This document shows positions 22,520 through 32,969 of a DNA stretch of 64,000 nt, piece after piece. Each line of letters starts with the position of its first letter. Position 1 is the first letter of the stretch. Position numbers and translations under genes: made by a program. The DNA lies in contig JAODTK010002555.1 in assembly GCA_026419785.1 (NCBI GenBank), positions 186,001 through 250,000 on the forward strand, in the 5' to 3' direction. The notes beneath the pieces are model-generated. The model had not been told where the DNA came from, did no database searches, and saw only the letters and a program-made list of their open reading frames with translations. This stretch comes from Sclerodactyla briareus (taxonomy: Eukaryota > Echinodermata > Holothuroidea > Dendrochirotida > Sclerodactylidae).

Positions 22520-23990
22520 TGTCAGTTCGCAGTGTGACGTATGTAGTTAGTGCATATATCTCAGATCCATGGATCGGCACTAACCTCAGGAGAGGATTTT
22601 ACTCGGGCAAATCAGCACTGGTCCTCTACGGTACTCTGATAATGTTGAAGTAGTGGGCTTGTTGACCTCACAGACATGACAGAGAACATGGGCAGTTTGA
22701 CCCAGCTACGGGATTATCTTTGGTGGTAAAAATGGCTGCAAATAGGTCCACAAAAGGCCTCAGTATAGCCTACAACTGATCGTTCCCAATGGAATCAAGT
22801 TCAAAACATGACCCTGAAAAAAAATCCTCGTTACATAATTTTTTTCACACACCAAATAATGTTCCTTGTTAGTGCATATTGGACCCAATATCTTTCAGTC
22901 AGTGGCTTGGTTCTGGCCTGGCGCAGATTCTGGAGCCAACAAACCCTGCACAACAAGGAATCATGCGGCCACCCTCGCATCCACCCCCCTCCCCTTTTCA
23001 CCTACATATACTGCATTAATCCTGGCGTGGAGAGGATGTACTATTTTCCCGGGCACTGGCTTAACACTTGAGCAACAGTTACCCCCTGGTTTTACCATAC
23101 TTAGCATACGGGTATTAGGAACTGTTACAATCATGGAGTTATAACAATACTTACTCTGTAATTCATGGCTACAATGATATGAATTCAACAATGTCACGGC
23201 ATGTCATTGGGCTGTGCCTGTCAACACCTGGTGCTAAACGGACCCTTTTTTGAATTGCAGTGTATGCATGGCAGCTCAAGAGACAGGGGCGAAGCGAAAG
23301 GTTGATAATCGAAACGTCCTCAAATGGCATCCGTGCATTTTCAGTAAAATTAGGCGGTCAGTGATACTCGACCCCGCTCACCACGTGCGCCCTTTCGATT
23401 TTTTAGGACGCCTAGAAATTCTGCCGCCGAATCCTAACACATGCCCGATGGTCCTGCAGCTCGTTGAGTATGAAGGCAGACCCGGCAAAAATATGACATT
23501 CAATGGTGGAGGGGGGGGGGGGATTGATCAAATTCTAGGCCTTTAGTACAAATTTGACAATCTTCTCACTTTTGGGTAGGATAGGCCTATCTCGAACCAG
23601 ATTTTAACTTATCTGTGCACAAGGTGGGTAGTTTCCTGCTGTATACTCCAGCTATGCCGCCGCATGATTTCCCGCTAAAAACGATGTTAATTCATTGTTT
23701 GGTCTGGAAAATTCTTTCTTAATGTTTTAGCAAAATGGCTTGAAAAAATGTAGTATCTGGAATGAGGACAGAAACGGCAAAGAACTATCAAAACTCATGG
23801 AAAATAAAATGTCAACGCTAACGCCTTTATCCCCTTTTGCCGAATTGCCGACAGAATCGGTCAATCGTCAATTAATTACACGACGGCGAACGGGGCCGAC
23901 GTGCCATTTTCTCAGTTTGCCGAACGCTGACATGGCGATTTAGATGAGAGCCCAAACAGTCAAATAGCGGTAATAAAGTCTGGCTCCGTT
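22520..23990. other. No recognised gene; one weak exon-like frame
   Basis: A frame running 23250-23546 is preceded by TTTTTTGAATTGCAG (acceptor-like, ending 23260), but it runs into a G14 run (about 23509-23522) with no donor before it and matches no family I know. The rest holds no recognised feature. Confidence 0.3.
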
Positions 23991-24000
23991 TTCTTTTCGA

Positions 24001-24110
24001 TTCCACTTTCCCATCTCCTCTTCCCTTTCCTTACTTCCCTTTTCCTTTCCCTTCCCCTCTTTTTCCTCCTCTCCTGTTCTCCTCCTCTCTTCTTTTCCTC
24101 TTCATCCTCT
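24001..24110 (+). repeat. 110 bp polypyrimidine tract
   Basis: Almost entirely C and T on the plus strand, with only a handful of purines. Such tracts can form triplex (H-DNA) and are also common as simple sequence in introns. No adjacent AG-bounded exon is convincing; a G8 run and C-rich sequence follow at 24134-24165. Confidence 0.7.
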
Positions 24111-24169
24111 GTCATGCGACAGCGACGAAATTATGGGGGGGGGGTGACACCCCACACCCCCCGCTCGCT

Positions 24170-25935
24170 ACGGCCCTTGTCGAGAGAAGGGCAGATTCAA
24201 GGGCCCTTTGGTAGTTATCGATGACCAGGGAAACCACTTGTGTTTTCTTCCGGAAGGACGGGCAGTCCCTGCATGGGCCTGGGGTAATGATGACAACACC
24301 ATGCCTATTGATCGTATACTTATGAAGGGAGGCCTTTCCCACTTGCTGCAGTATAAGTTCATGGTCCGCTAGGGGACTGTAGTAACTTTCGTTACAGCGG
24401 CCTAGTCAAAAAACTGTCTGTCTGTGCCACTGGATGCTTCTTTATGCAAACTGGAACCGTAAACTGACCGTCACACCACGTGCGAGAACAACAATGGACG
24501 GCAAACGTAAACCCTGTGCGTGTACCATATAGTTAACGACAGACGGCATTTTATGCCATTGGAACAGTAAATGAAAAGTTACGTTTACAAAACCGATTAG
24601 TGTCAAAACAGTAGTGAACGAATATGGTATTCTCAAAGGACTGGTGCGCTCGGTGAATTGCGGCAATGGCCACCGTGGACGAGTGCGGAACCGCAAATAA
24701 ATTCTTGGAGCGGGATCACTGGAGCGACTTGCTGAGCATTCTGTAAGCAGGAAAGCGTGCAAGACAACACTCGACTATTTTCACAAGCTGTTCTGGTAAG
24801 TGTCAATCAAAACAACATATTTTCTTTCTAATCGGTGAATGGAAGGCAGGTGACCCCCCGCTACCTGGATTTTACAACAGTCCGTCTACTCACCCCCCAC
24901 CCCAACAGGGGCTTGCGACTGGGCTACGTGGCGCACACATACCAAGTTCACAAGAGGTGTCACAAGAGGGTATTTCAAGCCTGATAGATCGATGGGGGTC
25001 GCCTAAGGGGACGCGCCCGGTTTGCAGGCGGTGAGCGGGCTCATAGACGCCCAATACATTACTAGTGTGGTGCTAGGTGCTTGGCTGACGGGGTTATGAG
25101 AATCGATTGCTAGTTATATTCATAGTACAGTAGCACAGTTTCCATTTAAGTAGCGTGAAAGAGTAACAAAGTTATTCTGGGTATACAATAAGCCTTCAGA
25201 ATTCGCCGCTGGAGCTACTCAGTCCAGAGGCTATTACCGCAAGCCTGATGAATTTAACCTCTCTGCAGTGGCCTATACTGCGAGCGAGATTCTTTCACCG
25301 AGACATGCTAAAATTGCAACGAATCATGAGATGATTACTGCATGATTTTCCGGTTCAGATTTGTTTATCATTTTTTTTTCGCCAAGAGTCCTAGTTCGTT
25401 GTTATCGTATCCTCAGTTTGATTTGACAACCTGGGTAACTGGTAAGCCTACTTCCACTCACAGGGGACAGTACAGTTTAATGACGGAACTAACGGGACGA
25501 ATTAGACTACCCACGCCGATATCAACCAAGATATGCATCAAGAATATCTCCGTGCTGGTGTGGGTTTCCAGAACAAGGTGAGGGCACAGGATCGTACTAA
25601 TGCATTACCGGAGTGCCTAACAGCTGTACATTCTTGTATCGTGACTCGATCACCGAAGAGGGGTGCGACCGTGCCGAATATTAGTGGAATTTAGGCACTC
25701 CGTAAAATGTCTAATCGGTACGGTAAACACTGTAATAGGAGTAGTTAGGCACCAATTAGGCTGAAATCCAACTTGTGTCTTGCACATTATGCATTTAATG
25801 AATTTTTTCAAATTATGCATTTCTAATATCGTAAGATTTTGTGGGGAAAATAAGAAAGTAACTGACGACACTTCGTTGGATTTCTTGACAAAGTAGGGGA
25901 CCTACTCGTCAATTACACTGTGTGATGGGCGGGAG
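24170..25935. other. No recognised feature
   Basis: Several short frames, including 106 codons on the minus strand (24442-24762), none with motif or splice support. No repeat matched. Confidence 0.4.
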
Positions 25936-25944
25936 CGCCCGCGT

Positions 25945-27150
25945 GGGTGGGTGTATGCGTGTGTGCGGAGACGCTTGTTTTGTTTACCAAGATAACTCAA
26001 CCTGGACAGAAGGATGATCAGCTTGGGATGGGGTTCCCCGTAACGAGTACATATCCTATTCTTGTATCAGAGCAAAGGTCATCTGAAATCAACAGAGGTC
26101 AAGGTCGGGAAACCTTGTTAAAAACGATACTCGGCATTGGTCCGAGCAGGCTGAAATTTGGCATTAGAGCTCTTTATGGGGTACTAACCCCTTAGTTCGT
26201 GTAGACCGGTTTGGATCTTGTTTTGCTGTTTTGGTTCATTAATTGGCTGATTGAGTAATGGAAAAAAGGGGAAGGGAGGACAAAATCCTCATGAGCGACC
26301 ATTGAAGCCAAAACAACCCAAAAAGAGAAGGAAAAGAATATGATATAAGTAAACGGAAGCCCATGATTTTTAGATCGACCTTGGGTCATTTCTTTGACAA
26401 ATGAGGAAATCAATCATTTTTCTGCGGGATTTTGGCTTGTAATACGATAAATCGACCTCACCAGGATGGTCGAGGACATACCTGGGCATAGGGTTCCCCA
26501 TACATGCCATACTGAGTACATCATCCCAGAGGTCTGGATTTCCTTCCGCGCGGGGGGGGGGGGGGGGTGTACATGGTTCTCATTGTCTTCCGTGAAGACG
26601 GTGCATGGGTCTCTTTTAAGTTCAAGGAGGGGGGGGGGAGAGGGATTGTGAAAGCTTGATGCTTATATGAAAAAAAAAAAAAAATACAGCTCGTTATCAA
26701 GACAACTTGGAACTCACCGGTTCATAAGTTCATGATCTCTATTGGGGCCTTGGGGTTCGATCGAAGGTCATTACAGGCCAGAGAAGTCAAAGTCTGAGAA
26801 TCTTGTAAAAAAGATAAGTTCAGAATGCTGGTTTGATCAGGGTGAAATTAGTTGTATAGCATTCTTATGAGGAACTACATGAAACACAATTTGTGGTGGT
26901 GTAGACTATGCGTCATTTTCGGGCAAAATTGATATTCCAATCAATTGAGCTTGTTAACACAATAACCCGACCTCATCACATGAATGAAGCGCATTCCTGG
27001 TATTTCGGTTCTTTTGTTGATTACACGGGGGCCTTGCTCGTTTTGTGGTCAAGTCAAAGGTAAAGAGAGGTCAAAGTCCTATAACCTGGTTAACGCGATA
27101 AGACAAGAAAGCTTGTCCGATCAAAGTGGAACTTCGGTAAATTGAAAATT
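25945..27150 (+). repeat. Three diverged units of an AGGTCA-rich repeat, with G-runs between
   Basis: Units near 26035-26190, 26735-26890 and 27030-27150 share 'gaggtcaaggt/aagtc', 'aaccttgttaaaaa/aacgat(a)', a 'gtccgagca/gtccgatcaaag' step, and 'ctgaaatttggc' with 'ttatg(a)ggg/gaact'. A relative is at 20990-21200. Between the first two units lie G13 and G9 runs (26550-26567 and 26629-26638) and an A15 run (26670-26684). Non-coding. Confidence 0.5.
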
Positions 27151-27159
27151 TTGCTAGAA

Positions 27160-27880
27160 CACCAATGGTGCTGTAGCTCAAACCGCACAATGTACCAAGA
27201 CGAATGCACAAGTATTCAAAGTTTCAAACGATGGCCTATTGTGCCCCTGTAACGACGAACTAGATCTTTCATATTCCCAAGATGTCTCTCAGCAGTCAAA
27301 AACATTGTTACTCAGTTTGGTCAACGTCCATCTATAAGACCAATCGAGAGAGGGAGAAAGGCAATTTAACCAGTGGCCTATGTGCCCCTGTAATAACCTT
27401 AGACCTTGACCTTCACAAAGGAGTCAAAGATGTCTTAAAGGTCGATGAACATTGGGTCCAAGTTTGGTGAACATTCATGAAATATTACTGTTTTGCTTCT
27501 TTCCCATCAGATGTTACCGTTCCAATTCTAACAGCAACTATTGATTGTTGGCATCCAAAAATATGCAAACAAGGTGACAAGAGCATCTCCGAAGAACATT
27601 GTGACATAGTATAAAAAAAAATCTAATGTACTTGCGGAGAATGCCGTGGAAGACCTTTGACCCCGACCTTCACAAGGCTAAACATGTCTCATGGGTTAAT
27701 GAACATTGTATCATCAACGAAGAATGACTGTTTGGGGACCAAATGGCAATTTCACACCGTGGCGTATTTTCCCCTCTAGTCATTGACCATTATCACATGA
27801 TCACTTCACATGGGTCAAAGACGTCTCGAAGGTCAATGAACATTGGGGTTCGACTGTTTGGGGGTCCGCAATGCTTCTTT
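27160..27880 (+). repeat. Dispersed module copies, including two border modules
   Basis: 27160-27380 matches 8800-9060 ('accaatggtgc', 'aaccgcacaatgtaccaagacgaatg', 'cctattgtgcccctgtaa', 'ccaatcgagagag'). 27390-27480 and 27655-27760 are two copies of the border module seen around the ~145 bp arrays ('gaccttgaccttcacaa', 'ggtcaatgaacattg', 'gaatgactgtttgggg'). No ~145 bp units lie between them, so here the module occurs without its array. Confidence 0.55.
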
Positions 27881-27887
27881 TCAATTA

Positions 27888-28033
27888 GGGGTTAATCAAT
27901 GGTCGAGCGTGTTTTATTCACTGGATAATGCACGACCGGGGTTAATTCAAGCGAGGCCATCCAGCGTTAGAATTAACCCCCCGTGGAGTGCATTATCATG
28001 TGGATAGAACACAATCGACCGGTGATTAACCCC
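27888..28033. repeat. Palindrome 1 (arms ~61 and 64 bp, loop ~21 bp)
   Basis: The left arm (27888-27948) starts GGGGTTAATCAATGG and ends GGGGTTAATTC. The right arm (27970-28033) is its inverted copy, starting GAATTAACCCC and ending GGTGATTAACCCC. By eye the arms match at about 80 percent, sharing ATAATGCAC in the middle. An almost identical palindrome is at 28682-28819. Confidence 0.8.
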
Positions 28034-28681
28034 GTTCATTCATACACCGCGAAATTTAGTTGGAATATTGCATCAAACGACTCTCGAATTCACCACTTTA
28101 TGATAAAAAGGAACCCTGATGACATTGCAAAAAGAAAAAAAGAGTCTGCTCCAATGCGCCAATAAATTAACAACAACAATACGCGCGTCTCTCAAATCCA
28201 TCTGGAAATATAAGCGCATAAAAAGCGCGTGGCTAAATGTCGACGCATACGCGTAAAAATATTTGTCTCAACCCAAACGCGTCCTCTGAGAGCAACGCGC
28301 ATTACATCGCGCGTGAAACAGTCCATCACGCGTGTTATTTCAATCTACTTGCGTGAATGATACATACAAGTTCTATTCAAAACGTTTCTGATCTGTACGC
28401 TCGTGGCCCTCTGGTAATCGCGCCCAATATAAACATCTAGGCACAATGGATCCCTTCACCATAGCCAATAAGTGATAGCGCGTTCCATTTGATATGTTGC
28501 AAACATATGCGTGTGACACTAGCAACAATCAAAATTCATACACAACAGTTATTCGCTGTGCCGATCTACCGTGCATTAACACCGTGCATTAACACCGTGC
28601 ATTAACGCCGGTTAATGCACGATCAGCTGACTTGTTTCAGCCAATCAGAGGGGAGGATATACGGCAAGTATGAATGAATTA
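28034..28681 (+). repeat. CG-rich repeat body with ACGCG/GCGCG words, copy 1
   Basis: 28150-28677 is collinear with 31930-32794: 'aataaatta-caacaac', TACGCGCGTCTCTCAAATC, 'aaagcgcgtggct', 'tacgcgtaaaa', 'acgcgtcctctg-gag', 'agcgcgttccatt' and 'catatgcgtgtgaca' follow in order. Near the end the word GTGCATTAAC repeats three times, 13 bases apart (28571, 28584, 28597), the last forming a perfect hairpin with GTTAATGCAC at 28611. The density of CG dinucleotides is well above that of the surroundings. No frame is conserved between the two copies. Confidence 0.7.
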
Positions 28682-28819
28682 GGGGTTAATCAATGGTCGA
28701 GAGTGTTTTATCCAGGGTAATGCACGACCGGGGGTTAATTCAAGCATCCAGCGTTAGAAATAACCCCCGGGGAGTGCATTATCATGTGGATAGAACACAA
28801 TCGACCGGTGATTAACCCC
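28682..28819. repeat. Palindrome 2 (near copy of palindrome 1)
   Basis: Left arm 28682-28741 and right arm 28757-28819 match the arms at 27888-28033 almost base for base, and the following 55 bases ('gttcattcata-a--gcgaaatttagttt') also match. Palindrome plus flank therefore forms a direct repeat of about 190 bases on each side of the CG-rich body. Confidence 0.8.
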
Positions 28820-28872
28820 GTTCATTCATAAACGCGAAATTTAGTTTAAATATTGCATCGAACGGCCATTGT

Positions 28873-29540
28873 TATCTCATCGGTCCCGAAGGGGGCCCCC
28901 CCCAGGGGGATGAGATGAATATTGTAGTCAACTTTGCCATTCACCTATTTACTGGTGCCGGGTGGCCCTGACAAAGGTGATATGGTAACCATAGTGGTGG
29001 TTAGGTACTATCCACTGAGGGGTACTCTATGGTGGGGTGCCCATGGGTGTCGGGTGGTCCAGCAATGAGGTGCACTCGCAAAGGTGTCCGTTTGTGTGGG
29101 TGCGTGGAGTGTGGCGTGTGGGTGGTATGCGTTTGGCGGTGTCCGTCAGATTTTTGATGGTTTTCGCTAATATCTCCACTTTCAGGTGGCCGAACATGGT
29201 CAAATTTCGATACTCCTAAATAGTCACCAAAACACACGTTTAGCCGCTCCAAATTGGAGATATTTCTTCAGAAACATGGAATTCAGGGGAGTCAAAATGG
29301 CCATTTGGGGGTAAACGAGTCATTTTTTGTTTGGTGCCCATTTCTCACTGTTGTTAAAGATGTTCGGTGATTACAAAATGATACCCGAACAATTTGAGTT
29401 CTCCTAACAAGCAGGAGTAACAAAATATGACCGTTTCCTTCAATTCAAGCGAAAATTGCAAAATAAATTCGAATTGGAAAGAAGCACACTATTTTTCGGT
29501 CAAATTGTGAAGTTTTTCTTTGGAAAATTTGGTGACTGGA
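28873..29540 (+). repeat. Hairpin-headed dispersed repeat, copy 2
   Basis: Starts with an inverted repeat (ATCTCATC ... GATGAGAT, 28875-28917) enclosing CCCGAAGGGGGCC. Then come 'actttgccattcacc', 'gttaggtactatccactg', 'ggggta-tc..tggggtgccca', 'gggtggtcc', 'aatgaggtgcactcgcaaa' and a G/T-rich stretch. Collinear with 30285-30490 and, inverted, with 19490-19990. The right part (29160-29540: 'ctccaaattggagatattt', 'gaaacat') resembles 19150-19720 inverted only loosely. Confidence 0.65.
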
Positions 29541-29909
29541 ATGACTGAATGGTTCATAAGTGAATTGTGATACACTGTAAGTCAGAAAATCCCCGAATAC
29601 AGATTTCAACTTCACTTATATGAATTTAATTATGATATTGGAACTTGGGAGAGGAAAACTTCATTAGATACCCTCACTGGACTAGACTAGGCATGATTGA
29701 GTAAAGGGGAGGGGGGTGGCGGTAAGTGGGAGGGGTAGAGGCGAGAAGACAGTGATTATCCCATTGATCAGTTACCACGTCATTCAAATCAGAGCAAGAC
29801 AAACCTGGAGCTGGAGATTCCTAGGCGGGTGTGTACATCAGCTATCAGGCCACGCCTGGTTCATGGCTTAATGCGGTACGAAATTGACAGTATTATAGTA
29901 TACCCATGT

Positions 29910-30612
29910 GTAACTGGGTGTATGAGATTACTGTTAGACATGTAATTACTGGTAGGAATTAGGGGTAGGGTTAGTGAGGTTCAGGGGTTAGGTTCAGGTG
30001 TTGGTAACGATAAGATTTGGATCTGGAATCTGGCCCTAACCATTCCAACCTGAATAGAATAATTATCATTCAAACCCCTTTTGCTCACTCGAAGCCATTG
30101 ATCCACACTAATAGAGGCTGAAATAGGTCATTTTGGTACCTAACTGGCCCATTTTCGAACTCTATATCATATGTTGAGCAGGAAATGGAACCAAACAGTG
30201 AAAGTCAATTGGTACATGGTACAAGCTCATAATTACATCATTCATACAATATAATCCCAGGTCAGCCTTGCTGGCCACATTTTTATCTCATCAGGCCGAA
30301 TGGCCAATAGATATGTAGTCACTACTTTGCCATTTCACCGTATATTTACTGTTGTCGTTTGCCATAGCAACGTTGCTATGGTACCAAGTGGGTTGTTAGG
30401 TACTATCCACTGAGGGGTACCCTGTGGTGGGGTGCCCAATGGTGTGTCGGGTGGTCCACAATGAGGTGCACTCGCAAAGTGTTTGTTGAGGGTTCTGTTT
30501 TAGTGTGTTGGTACCGATAGATTTGGGATTCTTGAGCTTGGATTTTAAAACCCTAACCCCACCCTAACCCCCACCACTAATTCCTAACATCAATCTCATA
30601 CATCCAGGTAAA
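29910..30612. repeat. Inverted TTAGGG-rich arms around repeat copy 3
   Basis: 29910-29980 reads 'gtgtatgagatta.tgttag ... aggaattaggggtagggttag'. The reverse complement of 30545-30612 reads 'tgtatgagattgatgttaggaattag-ggtgggggttagggtggggttaggg'. These are inverted arms with telomere-like words. They are too short and degenerate to be a true interstitial telomere array. Copy 3 of the hairpin-headed repeat lies between them. Confidence 0.5.
30285..30495 (+). repeat. Hairpin-headed dispersed repeat, copy 3
   Basis: Starts ATCTCATCAGGCCGAATGGC, a shorter version of the hairpin, then 'atatgtagtcactactttgccatttcacc', 'gccatagcaacgttgctatgg', 'gttaggtactatccactgag', 'gtggggtgcccaatgg', 'gggtggtccacaatgaggtg'. 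Core identity to copy 2 is high by eye. Confidence 0.7.
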
Positions 30613-30639
30613 ATGGCTGTACATTATACAATCTTGCCA

Positions 30640-31925
30640 ATTTAGCCTAGCCTTTCGCCTAATGTTACAAGCTACCCTGAGAATTTACCTCTTCCAGCAA
30701 CAGTCATAATAGCCAAAGGCCCTGCTTAGGCTTTAACGAGTATACTATATAGCCCAGGCCTAGCCTAAGTACTTGAACTCCACAGTGAATGTTTTCCCCT
30801 AGTCAAAATACTGTATTGTGCCAAAAACAGTACTGAAGACCTACACTTCACAGACGGCCCTTTTTCTGAGCCCAGAGCAAATTATAACCAGGTAAGCTCA
30901 CTCTCCGTTTTGAATCTACACCACCCAAACCATTTGAACAATTTCCATACGCAGCTGGAGTCTGACCAGTGATGTTTCGTACTGAGACTGCTTGATGAAG
31001 TTGCTTAAAGTTACGAAACTTTTATAACATGCAGTCACAGGATGAACTCTCACATCATAATAAGCAGGGGGTGGTTTTGGGTCGCAAATACATCAAAACT
31101 GCTGCCAATTATGTAATTGTATACAAATTGCACATACGAATATGTTCTCCCAAAAGGGCAGAATGGATCCGCGAAGGAGGCCCCTAAACCCCCAATTTGT
31201 CCAAAAACGAAAACATTATGGGTCTATTTTTTGAAGGGGAACACTGGGCGGATGTACATCAGTGGTTAAGGTGGTGTTCTGCTTCATGCAGGTTATTCCT
31301 CGAGAGAAGATGAAAAATGACATCACACTCCGGAGGTCAAATAAAGCTCCAAGAACGGATGGAAGAAGGGAAACGCAAGAAGATATAGTGGAAGCTTGCC
31401 CCCAAAATCCAGTAAAGTTGGGAATAAATTGATACTCTATACTCTATGTACGGGGAATCCTGCTTTGAATGACCTCTCATAAAGTTTGAGGTCACCTGAC
31501 TCCGCCCACCCACCCACCCCACCCTTCCCCTCCCCTCCCCCACTCATCGTTGGCCCCTGGAACCCCAGGAAGAAATTGTAGCCTAATTATATTAAATATT
31601 GCAAAATATTTGGAGAATGACTGCTAAAGATTTTCGCTGTACCCATTCACTATCCCGAATGGTAATCTTCTCCCAGCCGATCTGTAAGTGGCGGATAACC
31701 TAGAAGACTTAAAGTTTAAACCTAACTAGTCCTGGAAGACTTGACCAAGAAGCTCACACCAGAATCTTGACTGTCTGCTTCCACTGCTTACTTTTATTGC
31801 ACCAACTGTATGTTCAGACAGCTTCCCATGCGATTTCAGCAGTATAATTTTCTTAAGGTTCTGAACTCCTGAGCTGATTTTCATGGATGCCGATGAGATA
31901 TGCAACTCCGGGGATTGCCCTCCTT
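30640..31925. other. No recognised feature
   Basis: Contains a C-rich pyrimidine stretch (31503-31545: CCACCC and CCCCTCCCC words) and otherwise nothing recognised. Confidence 0.4.
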
Positions 31926-31929
31926 GTAC

Positions 31930-32794
31930 ATGCGCGAATAAATTACCAACAACGATATGCGCGTCTCTCAAATCTATTTGGAATTATAGACGCGCACAAA
32001 GCGCGTGGCTGATAGTCTTTGAATACGCGTAAAATTATGTCTAAACCCGTACGCGTCCTCTGTGAGTAACGCGCATTTCACTGCGCTTGAACCTCCACGC
32101 ATGCATCGTGCATGTTTTCTTGCTCTACTTCGGTGAATGAGCATGCTCGTTCTATTCGAAACGTTCAAATGCTACGCTCGATCGTGGCTCTGGTAGTTGC
32201 GTCCAATTCGTGACAATGCACATTGGTTCCCTATACCGTAGCCAATACGTGAGTAGCGCGTTCCATTTTTAAGGTTATAAACATATGCGTGTGACATTTA
32301 CAACAATCAAAATTCATACACCAGTTAATCGCCCGTTCCGACATGAGCTATTCTATACCTGTAGAGGCAACGCGCCATATATTGTAGCACTTTTGAAAAA
32401 TGTCCCCCATTCCCTGACTGACACGCGATCACCCTCGAGTGCGTTAAAGTGTCTGACCATCTACGGTATGACCTACTCTACCGGGACAATTGACGCGGAA
32501 TTTCCCCTGGACACGGACTGACACGCGGATTACATTTTCGTTCGTTAAATTGTTTGATCAACTACGGTCTGTGTTACTCTTTCGGGGCCACTTTCGGTAC
32601 GCTTCTGAAGACAATGGAAAACTGCGCGTACTGCCATTTTACACCACCGGCGGTCAGCCGCACATAGGCCGTTAAGCTTTGGATTACCGGGCCTAGGTTC
32701 CGATCTACTGTGATTAACACTGTGCATTAACGCCGGTTAATGCACGATCACAGACCTATTCACCCATCAGAGGGACGTTTTACAGCAGTATGAA
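31930..32794 (+). repeat. CG-rich repeat body, copy 2, interrupted by an insertion
   Basis: Collinear with 28150-28677 up to the word TTCCGA (32336) and again from GTTCCGATCTACTGTG (32697) to 'cagtatgaatgaa' (32794). The hairpin GTGCATTAAC-GCCG-GTTAATGCAC is retained at 32722-32745, but the word GTGCATTAAC is present once instead of three times. The extra 355 bases are a separate element. Confidence 0.75.
32342..32696 (+). mobile_element. 355 bp nested element with 7 bp target duplication
   Basis: Flanked on both sides by GTTCCGA (32335-32341 and 32697-32703), and absent from the uninterrupted copy at 28.5 kb. The right 250 bases recur at 42526-42775 ('ctgaccatctacggtatga', 'ggaatttcccctggacac', 'tgacacgcggattacatttt', 'gaagacaatggaaaa', 'accgggcctagg'). 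Both copies end at GGGCCTAGG, which fixes the right boundary. Internally, CTGACACGCG repeats 100 bases apart (32418, 32518), each followed by a related 'tctgaccatctacggt/tttgatcaactacggt' stretch. No terminal inverted repeat or poly-A is seen. The class is unknown. Confidence 0.7.
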
Positions 32795-32969
32795 TGAAAA
32801 CAGATGTTAGTGTTTAAACTTCAACGGCAACCTATGACGTTTGCTTCTAAAATCTGCGCACATCGGAATTGAGCACCCACCCAAGGAGCATTATGAACAG
32901 AGTTTGCAAAGCAGTTGCTAATGACACTTTATCGATGGAGATACACGTGAATGTTACACATACGCCTAT

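Noticed and set aside
24442..24762. 106-codon minus-strand frame with a hydrophobic stretch
   Set aside because: No splice context or family motif; codon use does not differ from the surroundings.
29950..30000. Interstitial telomere repeat
   Set aside because: Only a few degenerate TTAGGG words, not a tandem array.
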